64,000 nucleotides of DNA from Evernia prunastri (GCA_003184365.1 NKYR01000017.1:1-64000); one strand, 5' to 3'; shown: positions 23,301 to 33,051, counted from the stretch's first letter. Notes: a model not told the origin generated them from the sequence alone. Program-made: numbers and translations.

Positions 23301-25017
23301 TGATGCCCTCGCACGGTTTACACACACGCAGCATGCCTGCTTGTCCAAAGTGTTCTCCAGACAGTAACGATGTGCACTTCGCATCAAAGATTTGACCGCA
23401 TGTCCCTGTGCACGCGTCACTTGAATGTTTAGCAGTAATTGCATGGTAGGACTTACTACAGTGATGCTTCCTCCGAAACGTTGAAAAGGAGTCTCCACAA
23501 TAGAAGCAATCCCTTGCGTTCTCGTCCTTCATCCAATACTCTTTATTTAACACCTTGTTCTTGACTTGAGAGAATACATTCATAGTCCTAGAATCGCGGT
23601 GGGTGGTCGCTGGAGCTACATATTGGGAATTGCTGCTTTGAATGGAGAGGGCCTCATATAAATCGGAAGGAGGTCTCCGTGACCTTATCGGAAGTGGAGA
23701 GTTGTTCAAGCTTTCGTTTTCTGAGGACGAGGCCCGAGACCGGGTCAGATTAGACGAATGAGACCTAGTGATTAGAGGTGGCGCCATGGTCTTACGCAAT
23801 GGCAATTTTATATGCTGATAACCTCCTCCAATTTTACCAGCGTCGTCAACAGTTGCAACTATAGCGTTGCCAGTCTTAGGAGCGCTAAAAACATCGTCTT
23901 CCCCATTGCCGTAATTCGTGACTATTGTGGCAGGTCTACCAGAATGGGGGATATCCACGTCAGATGGCGAACCCATCGCGGCGAATACTGTCTCATCAGG
24001 TACACCCTCGAGGTCAGGAAAAGGGCGCACGCTGTCCATAGACGCAGCTCGCGAGCCAAGCAGCCCACTTGTATCAGGAGCCTTCAAAGCGCTGTTGGCG
24101 TCACTAGGGACTGGTCCATCTCCTTGTGGCTTAGGACCACCCACGCTAGAATTCCTTGATATAGGACCTTCTGAGCGAGCAGGCGCAGAAGGATCCAAGC
24201 CTCCTTGAGCAGAAGGTTCAGCAAGATAGCTTTGTCTTCGCGAATTCCTTGCTAATCTCGGCGGTTCTATAGAAGCTGCAGCTCTGGCAGCAGGGACTGT
24301 ATCTGCATTAGCACCAGCTCGTTTCACCGCGCTAATGTTAACATCTGCCAACGCAGGAATGATCGTGGTTGGTTGGGCAGCTTGCGCCAGCGATGCAGGA
24401 GGTGACTTGTGTGCCACGAGAGATCCGGTGATCGATTTTGCAGAGGCACTGGCGCTAACTAGAGGTTTCGCAGACGGCTTGAGACTTTGCCTTGTTTCAT
24501 CAAGGTCCATGTTGCCAAGTGGCGAATGTCGTCCGGACCCCGGTGCCGACGTGGCTTTAGTAATACTATCTGAGGAGCTTGGGCCTCGTACAGATTCGAA
24601 CACATTCTTGGAAATCGGCTTTGGACTATATGTGGCCGCTCTCGGGCTCTTCAAGGACGCATTCTCAACCGGCCCATCTTCAGCTCCAAGGTTGCCAGTA
24701 TCTTTCGTATTTCCAACCGACGCCTTGAGTCTGCTGTAGAGCCCACTCAGGCCTCCTTGAAGTTCGCTTGCAATGCCTTTGGCATCTGGTCCAGAAGATG
24801 AGGCCGGAGGCGACGTATATTCGTTGAAGGTCGTGAGAGTCTCGGTCTGACTCGCGGTGTTATGAATCTGGTCGAGAGCCTGGGAGAGGACTTCTCGATC
24901 AAGTTGATTTGTACTAGAGAGAGAAGCTAGAGACCCACGGCGGGATTGGCGAAGTTGAGGAAGCAAGAATGATGAGGCAGATGGGCTACCGCCGTCTCGT
25001 ATAGACTTAGGACCCAT
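17341..25017 (-). CDS. FAB1: 1-phosphatidylinositol-3-phosphate 5-kinase Fab1/PIKfyve
   Basis: About 2541 residues after removal of one intron (23406-23456). The start at 25017 (MGPKSIRDGG) is preferred to the longer in-frame extension. Domains in order: a low-complexity N-terminus; a FYVE zinc finger near residues 495-550 with CFYCGDSFSTF and RRKHHC joined to RTCGQIFDAKC by splicing; a Cpn60/TCP-1-like chaperonin domain around 970-1140 (PQLLLVERNVSGLALEFL, CTIVLRGDN); a Cys-rich middle region; and a C-terminal PIP kinase domain from about 2280 with NWFLLVMENLF, RIFDLKGSMRNR, NVMDYSLMIAID and GIIDCIRTYTWDK. It makes PI(3,5)P2 on the vacuole or endosome membrane. The 51-bp intron is in frame and has no stop, so a naive ORF hides it in the FYVE finger. 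It is divergent from the TPP1-like gene and convergent with the kinetochore gene. Confidence 0.96.
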   Translation of the reverse strand: MGPKSIRDGGSPSASSFLLPQLRQSRRGSLASLSSTNQLDREVLSQALDQIHNTASQTETLTTFNEYTSPPASSSGPDAKGIASELQGGLSGLYSRLKASVGNTKDTGNLGAEDGPVENASLKSPRAATYSPKPISKNVFESVRGPSSSDSITKATSAPGSGRHSPLGNMDLDETRQSLKPSAKPLVSASASAKSITGSLVAHKSPPASLAQAAQPTTIIPALADVNISAVKRAGANADTVPAARAAASIEPPRLARNSRRQSYLAEPSAQGGLDPSAPARSEGPISRNSSVGGPKPQGDGPVPSDANSALKAPDTSGLLGSRAASMDSVRPFPDLEGVPDETVFAAMGSPSDVDIPHSGRPATIVTNYGNGEDDVFSAPKTGNAIVATVDDAGKIGGGYQHIKLPLRKTMAPPLITRSHSSNLTRSRASSSENESLNNSPLPIRSRRPPSDLYEALSIQSSNSQYVAPATTHRDSRTMNVFSQVKNKVLNKEYWMKDENARDCFYCGDSFSTFRRKHHCSKSYHAITAKHSSDACTGTCGQIFDAKCTSLLSGEHFGQAGMLRVCKPCEGIIKGDDDSSEISDDGSLSIRGLRPRHGSTGASDVLASPIPSSSPTNTKIPHRSPNHPDLTVPTMSIPATRKTGGDAGNQPLVLEIEAERTLVRPSSSRSLKTSFANKSFSSGHRRFNSRHQFQRSFKPLSEDNAPFHQSPASDKTNSGRLPAFHDDNIIDPDLAPYLSDEGSSGDEQMGIMAALNGDGLSRSHDNERHGFSGLLASSKKARSRAGDKIASGVTFATKDADTHSITSSKTANISRSKRRNLSVAGNPHLRPSPRGHRGSAAVQNFGLSMHESSSNSNLAQIATSANSAVASRMIRSSSMRGAAAPAIELNTASLRHVRKLLHQLLQDSRVPNVASWEKALIPILLRATDDVNPDVQNGDDIDIRHYVKLKKIPGGRPGDTAYVSGLVFTKNLALKCMPRSMSHPNILILTFALEYARHQQHFMSLEPVIRQEREFLQNLVNRIAALRPQLLLVERNVSGLALEFLEQANIATAYNVKASVLEAVSRCCQTRIISSIDKLAIKPAQAGKCASFYLKTYVNEGRKKTYMFLSGCAKELGCTIVLRGDNDATLAKMKRITEFMIYVVYNLKLETCLMRDEFASIPANTEIGSMPPSKEKLPKAFRNLLSDKLDGENSRIGTSSHKREGTNSDKTGYTSSAEGFIAQGLEGQQVEKTRINLPDDDSVPEDIPMPTFYGDMVEEHQTKLLSASPFVKFMQPYLLMRAREQERRLAYLKRLRDQDILEDRNVDEKAKPEKFDLIKPEMVHERVRTASKKVREVLHAVHDAEYDKALHNYQTQSKQWEAYIAGNINLFDPYAHQNIAVLYSVVCTATTVPCSGPDLLALGFYNEHETDADFEADCTLGQYVEDLCLGANTVCTTNGCERKMFEHHRQYVHGEAQLSVFVERYPCKLRGLQDTILMWSVCRICGKETQVMSMSDSTWKYSFGKYLELSFWSSELHARADVCPHDLHRNHLRYFGFKDVALRVHYDPITLLEIIVPRARITWKVDNDLRFKNELFTKIEERLGKFMLSVKARIKSINIESVVPEKSESCKQEVEKLAKRASDEHHALVQKLREKYMNSKHYEIIPLNRAIRATQEKVAEWDNAFADFDRNFFPSEKDIRRLATLQLKKIFLDRDESVTSLASTDDSVTVPVSEDVLNERTAMDETPALPPQTRRMSPEKAHDMLAAVVEKHVSIDSQPDQHQSAPATAVPDFEADSVPPSVQLSLDRDEVRHLDLATSTGLSDRVEVGRESSAVDTKQSASLETESKALRLTAEPHPSANTSESSSREIVKTNNMGSPEQTKLLDHSQISGIPRPIESTHGATRSNVSPTLSRTQSQPAHFRHERSNSSQSSSVISPSSGTNSQSTKPSDVYAPLAADMGKPVDKKLSDRFGLSALKPSGVNAHSMIPRSIANRRKDSKVFNLAKHFEQLSREFEKERIREKRQRAAKSRQARAYPMAASKPIVQIYRNVHEAVEEREPSDEDLLSSDPSHIDQEGPSNTIDHMAESTDSQTPGEGFHAEETTAENTEIEDNNNLDSRVGSDVEGEETRSDEERSILDDIQTPGAADEHHALSPEEAQLDIKLDLPKHEKTSLMKLLTNFWAERSASGWQPLEYPLNATDHIFADSDIIVREDEPSSLIAFALGSEDYQAKLRSITEVTEPQNDQYGRRHPQDSASNIGDQFEVEHSLLRPTGTHLKYQFAEGSAKMLCKVFYAEQFDALRRKCGVSERIVESLSRCMKWDSKGGKTKSVFLKTLDDRFVLKSLSPIETQAFLRFAPAYFRIMSESLFHELPSVIAKMLGFYQIIIKNPVTGIEFNWFLLVMENLFYDRSPTRIFDLKGSMRNRRIQSTGEQNEVLLDENMVEFIYESPLFCREHSKKLLRASVWNDTLFLARQNVMDYSLMIAIDENRKELVVGIIDCIRTYTWDKKLESWIKDRGKNRPTVTSPKEYKSRFREAMGRYVLQAPSCWHQFKAQQVDTRALRVEDPGDDREVQVVGL

Positions 25018-25644
25018 ATTTCTTAGGTTTTCAGAGACTGTCTCATGGTACTGCGATGTACTAAAGCATTGAAAGGTTTGGCAGGCAAATGCCAATAGCA
25101 CCTGCTCATCTCCTAGTTACACTTACCAAAGAAATCTGCTGCTTGAAGTAGCACCCCGCAGCCCTTCAACCAGTAGATGCGTATGTTCTGGGGCAGGAAG
25201 TCCTGCTCTTCATGTCTGGTACCGAAATATGAGATCATATTCCGGCAACTGAGAGCTATGGAGTTCTCCTCTCTTTGTCCTGTGCGCGATCATGAAGGGA
25301 ACTACCCATGTTGCATGTCACTTTCTTTTTTCGGTCGTCCCGTTGCGAAAAGGCTTGGCATGCAGCGGAATTTCAACCGCCCTGCGCTACTTTACTCTTA
25401 ATATCCATTCTACCTCTACACGTGCTCGTCACACTACAATCGCGTCAAACTTCTCTTTCAGTCCAACAGGCTTCGAGAGCGCCGCTCCAAAGACTCCGTC
25501 TGGACTCAAATTTTCCTCACTATATTCCTCTCCCTCAAGACTGGGTCACCATAGCTTCTGGAGTCTTGTCGACTCCGCTGCTTGCTAGACCATGCCACTG
25601 ACTCGCAAATCACTCGATATATTATGCAAAGTGGCACGGAAAGG
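25018..25644. promoter_or_regulatory. Bidirectional promoter between FAB1 and the TPP1-like gene
   Basis: About 630 bp separates the two divergent starts. A CT-rich stretch with several ATGs precedes the plus-strand gene. No specific factor site is identified. Confidence 0.5.
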
Positions 25645-28600
25645 ATGGCGGATGCTTTAAAGCCATGGCTCGCGGCCACTGTAGAGAGGGAGCTGGGTGA
25701 AGCGCTTCGGCATAGGGAGGACCTCACGAATAAAGATCAATCGACTGCAGAGGCCCGTGGCATTTCATATGACGATGGCAGCAACCTGAGGGTACCATCT
25801 GCCAAAAAGGGACCGGTTGTTCAGATCACCAAGGTTAGCAAGCACGCTTCAATGCTAGATGTTGCTGATTACGTGGGGATAGATTTTGGTCTTTGACGAA
25901 CCCATACAAGTCACACTTTCGGACAGTCTCATACGTGTTAATGCTTCCATCGCCAACCACGCCTCTCAAGAATACGCTAAACAGGAGAAAAAGAGGCTCA
26001 CCGAGGGCACTGTTGGAGGTCTCCTACAACTGCACAATTTCGAGATTGTTGCAACACACCTTGGTCCAAGAGACAAAAGGCTTACGCTCTATGTCAAGAA
26101 GCTCGAGATTATTGGCTCGAACGGATCAGGTACCTTTGGTGTCGCGCCTCAGGCTATTGAGAGCAGACAGGAGACAAAACAGCTCCTGGACAAGTTAGCC
26201 AATTTGCGAAAGCATGGATGGGACGCACACCCCAAGCAGTCAGCTACTGCGTCACCGATCAGGTCTCAGCTCAGCACCCAGATCTCTGAAGTAGGCAGAA
26301 TTCAGGATAGCCAGATAGGCTTTGCAACCCAGGTACCACGCTCTGAAGCGCCTATTATTAGCAAGGCGAAGCCACCAGATCCAAGTGCCGTCACGAAGCT
26401 AGGCTTTACCTCCGCTCCAAAAAGCGTCAAGCCATTGGCTCCACCGACCCAGGGGGAACATAGGAATCATTTAGCGGGTACTTCGAATTACCCTCAGGTA
26501 CAAGCAGCTCCTCAGAGAGCAAGCACTCGCGAAGGTCTTTTGAGCCTACTACAACAGCAAAACAATAAATTCGCTCCATCAGTACCCGAGATTGTCTCAG
26601 ATCCAATGACTGAGAAACCAGCAGGGCGTAGTGCGGTCCCAATAGGACGCAATGTCATTGAGAGTGTGTCTGAAGCTTCCCGAGATATCACTCTCGCGCC
26701 CGATGATTACAACGCTCACGGAGCTCCCTCTGGAGTCCCGAAAAGAAAAAGGCAGTCCTCGGAAGACAGCCCAAGAAAGAAGGCGGTCGATGACCTTGAC
26801 TTTCATGGGATTGACATAGACCGCGTGAGCTCTGCAATAGATCAAAATTCAGACTCCGAGGCGAGATCTGGAGCGGCAATGGCTAAAACCTCCATTGACA
26901 CACCCCTCGGTCCACCAGGCAATTCTTCGCTAACAGAATCTCCAAGATTACAACCTGGCGCTCCACCAGAGCCCTTAAACAATGCCACCTCAAAGCTTAC
27001 AAGTTCAGCCTTCGGTCATAACACTGGCCGAAAACGAATCAGTAGCAGAGACGTGAAGATTGCGAAAGATCAAGAGGTTCTGTTGAGTCGCGCGGACTGT
27101 AAGTGATTTGAAGTAATCTCAATTACCGTACAATATGGCTAATCATCATACAGCTTGGCTGCCAGCTGAGCCTGGTCAGCGCGAGCCCACCGCAAACATA
27201 CCAATATCTTTACTCACAACCCTGAATCAGAAAGCAGGCGTCCGTGCTCAGCGGCTGAGTCATACACCAAAGCAAAGAAACAGTGAGATGTTCCCGACTG
27301 CGGCAATTGACCGAGCAGACGACTCGGAATCAGATGTAGCTGCATCCTCGGGACAATGGCCCGCATCGCCCGAACGTGATCAGCTACCACCGGATAGCAG
27401 TTCGGCAAGCGCCGAACACTCTGATTGCTCAGTCCAAAGCGTATTGAGGAGGTCCCACTCAGTCTCGTCGTCTCGAAGGCAGTCTCAGGCTTCAATTTCG
27501 TCTCGTTCAATGCCATCAAGACGGCCTAGTCTGATATCAGCAGGGCGTATCTCAGAAGAATCAAAGCCTCCCGGTGCGGCATCTCCAGGTAGTCTTCAAC
27601 ACCACATTGAAGTTCGTTCTCCTATCATTTGTTATACCAAGACTGACTTCTGTAGCGTGACCACGATGGCAATACAGCACCACAAAGCCGTACTGGGAGT
27701 GTCACTCCTGTTATCCCTGGTACTTCCATCTCCATGTTTCCTGCTTTGGAATCCTGGAGTAAACGTGAAGGAGATTCTGGACGCAAAGTCAATGACGGTA
27801 GGGCCAGAAATGAGTCAGACAGTGTAGAAGTCTCAGTCTCGCTTGTGCCTTCACTTGACCGAGGATCCAAATCCCCCAAAAACAGAGAGTTTGTTAGACG
27901 ACGTTCAAGCACGAGTTCTTTACTGAAGAGTAGCTTGCCGCCTGATGCGCACCCGGCTCTCGTCCAGTCTGCAACGAGGAGCCCGGATGATGTTCTCGGT
28001 CCCGAAGAAAAGTCTTCGCCCATACTTCCAGCATCACCAACCCCGGAGTCAGACCTAGAGATGACAGTCCCACTTGCTCTCAATGACAAGACCGACTCCA
28101 TTACAAGTAGCGCGCCCATGCAACAATTTCTTTCTACTGCCTCACAGCCCCACGATCCTTTTACGCAAGTCAAACGTACCCCTTACGTGAACAATCGGGT
28201 GCACAACCAACCAGTATCCGGGTTCAGAAGTCTATCTTCGCCACTGAAGGCGAATTCCAATCCTCTAGCGAACGGCACTACAAACGACGATACTGAATTT
28301 GTGTCGGCATCAATCACGTCTGGTCCAGGAACATCTTCCGCTGAGACTCATGGTGAAGTTGCAAGTTTCAATGCTGTCGATAACCAGGCCATTGAAACTG
28401 TGACTGCTCCCCCTCCGGAAGAAAGCAATGGCCACAATGCGGCCGAAAGTCTTCTGGGTAAATCCAATGAATTGATCCTTGAGGTCCAACAAAGATCGGG
28501 AAAAGCAGGGACAGTGGCAGATATACCAGACGACTCCTTACTTATCGAAACCAAGAGTAAGTATCAAAGTTCGGAATCAAACCAACCATCTGTGGCCGGG

Positions 28601-31600
28601 ATCGCCAACGCAACAACTCGGTCAACTCCAGAGAGGTTGCCGACACTGGAGGATAATCGTACAGATCATATACCCCAACTCCCGACGTCTGACCATGCCA
28701 CGCAAGTCACCAATGGGATGAAGCGCAGACTTCCAGACTCGGGTTTTGTATCCCCGGGAGTGGCTACGCGACAGAAGAGATTCAAGATACCGTCGGGATT
28801 TACATTTATTGAAAGGTCAGAGGTTGCGCGGGATCCATCAGAGGGAGCTCGGCAGTATCGTCAGGACTTCTTGGCTTCGAGAAGAAGTAGCGAGAGCAGC
28901 ACTCCTACGATGAGTCCGACAATGCCATTCCCTGGTTTTCCAGGCATCATGTCAGAGAATCCGCGGGATCCACTAGAGCGCGCCCGGCAAATTCGTCTGG
29001 AGTTCTTGGCTTCCAGAAGAAGTAGCACGACCAGCACTCCAGCGACGAGTCCTAGGGTACAGTCTGCCGCTTTTACCGGGGGATTTCAAGCTGGACAGGG
29101 CAAGGGAGCAGTGGAGAAGGACGTTGAGAAGATGATCTCGCAAACTCAGCCAGTTGACACTGAAACTGAGCGCCACAAGATGACGGAACTGAAAGAGTTG
29201 TCGGCCAGATCTCAAAGGCAAGAATTCCGAGTGGGTAGTGCAGCATCTCCAAACAGAACCGCTTCTATAACAGCAGACGGCGATAATGCAAAGCCTGGTG
29301 CGCAGGATACACCACTTTTAGATTACGAAGCACAGTCTCGCGATCTCGTTGCGCAGAATGCAGACGAACGTCCCTACGCGGAGCAGAGGTTGCTAGTCGA
29401 GGCGAATGCTTCTACCTCTGATGATGAAGCGCAGCTAGCTCAACCCGTCGAACTTGATGTATACTTCCGATTATCAAACCATCAGGAGGCCAGGAATGAC
29501 ATTGCAAACACGAAAAACAATGCAGATCATAGCGTCCAGCCTGAGATTGAGTCGATGATTGAAACGCATGATCAGTCGGCGAACACAGATAAGGATGGTC
29601 GATCCGTGGATTCAGAAGCAGAAAACCCCGGTAAAGATATACCTACTCGCATAGACGAAGTCGTTGAGCGGGGGAGCAATGCGCCGACACCAGTAGTCAT
29701 ACAAAATCAAATAACTGAGCTTGGTGCAGCCGTCTTGGAAACCTTACATGAACGGTTGGTCGAAGGAAACACGGAATTCCAGGTGTCTGATAAAACCGCA
29801 TCGGAGCCTACGTTTCAACAGCAATCGGTTACAGTGGAAGCTGACACGCCAATGTATAAGGAGATTGCAGCGACGCCCACGCCGCAGCAACAGTTGATTG
29901 AAGGAAACACAACCACTCCAATACAGATCAATCAAGACATCACGCCATTGGAACGTATTGCTTACACAGGTGGACCCACTGACAAACACACCCCTCGATC
30001 TTTTGCCATTCCAGCCTCCATGGCTGAGTCTGATACAGGAAACCAGCTACATCTTTCTCCTGCGGCTACTGAACATAATCCCTCGTTTAACAGCCATACG
30101 TCAAACTCTCGGGTAAAACCAGCCGAAGACCGCCAAAATGCAGGACAGCTTCCACTTGAAAAAGTTAAGCAGAAGTCTCCTGTTCAACGTCAAAACGTCT
30201 TTGATAAATTCAAAAAAGCATATCCCGCCTATTCAGGAGACATGAAGCATTTCGCGGCTATTTGTAGAAAGATTAGCCAGCTTGTTCAAGCCACTCGAAT
30301 GGAGCATCAGTCTCTTTGGGATGACTTCATCGTTAGGCACAAGATTGAATACTCTCAGTATCTCCGACGATGTGCTGAGGAAGCAGAGGATGCCGTACCT
30401 TACGAAGACTTCTACCAGACTGAAATCGAGGCGCCTCAATACCAAAAGGGTGTCATCGGTCGACGAAACTTAGATGAAGCTCTTGCCCTCGTCGCACAGA
30501 AGTCTAGTGCTAAGCAAGTGCACGTTGAGCTCAGAGAAGATGAGCCGTGTGCTGAGCCGGGGAAGCATAAGTCCACCTCCGGGTCAGATCCTGTGCTTGA
30601 AAATATGGATCAAGAAAATGCATTTGCTCGTGATGATGAGCCACGAAAGCCAGTGGGAACGAGATCTGCACCCAAGCCAGCGAGTCCCCAAAAGATTGTT
30701 CAGAAGCCGGTCAAATCGCAAGTCGCTATTGACCTTAGCGCTCAGAAAGCGCACAGTGAGGCTATCACGGACGGTGGGCCTCGGGTTTCTCCCTTTAACG
30801 CAAAGAATGCCATCAAGGAAGCGATCTCTACTAGAGTTGTACAGAAGCCGTTGGAATCACGGGTCACTATCGATCTCACGGGAGACGATGAGCTGGATGA
30901 TCAGCATAGGAAGCCAAAACAAAGAGAAGTTCTACCTCAGTTGGCTGTTCCACATCTGAGCAATGGTGTGTCTGTTGAGCCACCAACGATGCAACATCGT
31001 CAAGATAGCTCAGACAGCTCAGACAGCCCATACCAGTTGCCCCGTGTTCCCTCTGCTATGCAAAGCTCCGGTGTGCCTCGACCCTTAGAATCGATACGAT
31101 CGCCACGGGTGCCTGTCACAACCTCGACGAGAAGCGCTACCAAGAGCCTTCGGAGATCTCTACCTTGGACCAAGCCAAATTCTGTTGCCCCTCAGAGCTC
31201 ACCTGTCGCAACCGCAAGCGATTCTCCCAAGTCACTTCTCGCTCCAGACTTGCGAGAGGTCCGAGCTAAGGAATCTGACAATGCCCGCTTTCAACCTTTG
31301 ACCAAGTCCGCCCCAAATCGCGCAAATCATGGCCCAGGCTTGCTAAATATCTGCCACGGAGTCATTCAGTCGAATTGGGGACTCGAAGCCCATGAATTGC
31401 TCGAGCCGGAATACTGTCGTGAGCAGATCTTGTCAGACACCATGATAGAGCTGCTGGCGGGGATTGCAAGCAAAGTTGATGTTGGTGAGGCGCGCAATCG
31501 AATTAAGGGAGCTATAGATACTCGGATTAAGGACAACGCTCGGCGAGGCGTTGGACATCCGAGCCAGGCTCGGAAGATATTGAAGGCAGACCTCGAGATG

Positions 31601-31906
31601 GTGAGAGGCGTCGTTGAAACCTCGAGTATGAGCACCACGAGTATGAGCACCACGAGTCCCTTTTCTCTACCTCATACTAATACCGCGGTCGAAAAGCAAG
31701 ACGAAGGTACGCCTTCTAAGTGGTGGGACGACGACCACTCACCATTCAAAAGCTTCGCGAGAGCTTACGCTTCCATCCGGCCTGGAAAGGGCAACAGCTT
31801 TGCCCAAGCCGACTCGGCTGAGCCAAGAGATGCCGAGACGGTGGATGAAGCTGCAAGAAGTGGTGTTCAGTTGAAGAAAATCAATTTTCTGGGATGGAAT
31901 TTGTAG
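25645..31906 (+). CDS. TPP1/Tpz1-like shelterin protein (very large)
   Basis: Exons 25645-25833, 25883-27098, 27154-27611 and 27656-31906 join in phase to about 2037 residues. An in-frame ATG at 25624 is an alternative start; 25645 gives MADALKPWL, typical of the family. Residues 1-200 resemble the TPP1/Est3 OB fold of fungal shelterin proteins: LKPWLAATVERELGEAL, VVQITKILVFDEP at the first splice, SLIRVNASIANHA, LTEGTVGGLLQLHNFEIVAT and LTLYVKKLEIIG. The rest is mostly Ser/Pro/Glu-rich and disordered. It carries two tandem copies of an RDP...ARQ.R..FLASRRSS block (about 1012 and 1057), a conserved-looking helical block near 1466-1563 (FKKAYPAYSGD, SLWDDFIVRH), a probable SUMO-interacting motif VTIDLTGDDE near 1690, and a C-terminal WWDDDHSPFKSFARAYAS. 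In known systems TPP1/Tpz1 bridges the telomere single-strand binder to the rest of shelterin and to telomerase. Function here is inferred from the N-terminus only. Confidence 0.72.
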
Positions 31907-32250
31907 CGTTCTAGCACGGAGCTTGGAGAAAACGGTCTGGTAGAGACTCGTGCTTGCTGTGGACGGGCAAATCTTGCTTCGAGCCTTCGACCAGCGTGTT
32001 CATTCATTCTAGCATAAGATACCCCACTCCGCCTTGCAACATTCGGCTTGTAGTTTAAGCTTAGCGACATACAACATATCCAATAGACAAGAAAAATATA
32101 TATTTGAATCCTTGGAGTGCTATCGTGGTCCGTTCACTGCTTAGTAAATTTGAAGCCCCAATACGTAGATTCTGAGAAACAAAAAATCCACTGAAGGTGG
32201 CAAAATCTCCAGAATACTTCGTCTATTCAGGCCTCTACTCGTGCGGCCGG
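31907..32250. other. 3' region of the TPP1-like gene
   Basis: About 340 bp of non-coding sequence between the stop and the first MITE. Nothing else recognised. Confidence 0.4.
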
Positions 32251-32519
32251 TACTCGTTGTCACCTAGATATGCAATACCCTAACCCTAAATATATTCTGC
32301 CCAACATCAAAATGCCTTCCCCGCATCAAATTTGTGATTAAATTTTCGACAAGTATGTTAGAAATGACTAAATTCATATATATATATATATAACCATCTT
32401 AGTCTTGCTATCACGTAGTATCGTTGTCGCCATAGCCTGTTTCAAATGAGAGGCGGGTTTTTGGGTGGGCTTTCGTATATTTAGAGTTAGGGTATTGCAT
32501 TAATAGGTGACAACGAGTA
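32251..32519. mobile_element. MITE copy 1, long TIRs containing telomere-like repeats
   Basis: The element is bounded by 44-bp terminal inverted repeats: left 32251-32294 and right 32476-32519, differing at only a few positions. The outer bases are TACTCGTTGTCACCT, so with TA as the target duplication the element proper starts CTCGTTGTCACC, as in Tc1/mariner-derived MITEs. The left TIR contains two telomere-type units (CCCTAACCCTAAA, ending 32290); the right one has a single-base variant. The centre is AT-rich with an (AT)n run near 32374-32392. It has no coding capacity. Confidence 0.75.
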
Positions 32520-32830
32520 GCTAAATGATAGCAAGACTGAAATAGTCATATACATATGAATTTTGCCATTGCTAATGCCATTGTCGAATATTTGATGACG
32601 AATTTGATGGGGTAAAGGCATTTTGATGTTGAGTCGGATGTTACGAGTGTGTCAAGCAGGCACTTGGCAAGTAGCCCTATGGGCTAGGGTCTTGGCACAC
32701 TCTCCCACTATATGTACCATAGTTCCTAGAGATAGCAAGTTCCTTCCTCATCAATAGAATCTTGGTCAACCACCTAGGTACACTCCTAACATTGGATATA
32801 TTTAGGGTTAGGGTATTGCATATCTACCTT
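32520..32830. mobile_element. MITE copy 2, inverted, interrupted by a solo LTR
   Basis: From about 32525 (GATAGCAAGACTG) to about 32828 the sequence matches the reverse complement of MITE copy 1, including GGCATTTTGATGTTG and TTTAGGGTTAGGG (32801-32813) followed by TATTGCATATCTA. The outermost bases of its right TIR are missing. A 153-bp LTR (32639-32791) splits the copy. Copies 1 and 2 lie next to each other in opposite orientation, so the pair could fold into a long hairpin. Confidence 0.65.
32639..32791 (+). mobile_element. Solo LTR, family A
   Basis: 153 bp starting TGTTACGAG and ending CTCCTAACA, with the TG...CA ends of LTRs. It is flanked by TCGGA on the left and TTGGA on the right, a 5-bp target duplication with one C-to-T difference. 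It is inserted in MITE copy 2. As far as can be read, it is identical to the LTR at 34755-34907. Confidence 0.75.
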
Positions 32831-33051
32831 ATAGGAAAGACCTGATTCTTACGAACGGTTTTTAAATGGTTTTGGTACTCCAACGGTATAGACATGCTTT
32901 TGATTGATGAAAACCGTATTTAAACTATTCAAAAGTTACCACTAGTTAAAACTTTCAATGATTAACTATTCAAAACTGTTATTATCTTTCAACGAAATAT
33001 ACATCATAAAAATTCTCAACGATTCTAACTATCTTAATGGTTGATACTTAC

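Noticed and set aside
17341..25101. FAB1 starting at 25101 with an extra 28-residue N-terminus
   Set aside because: MGPKSIRDGG at 25017 is a better start; the extension (MLLAFACQTFQCF...) looks like leader sequence and adds no domain.
32278..32290. Interstitial telomere from a chromosome fusion
   Set aside because: Only two units, and they recur as part of MITE terminal repeats, so they belong to the transposon.
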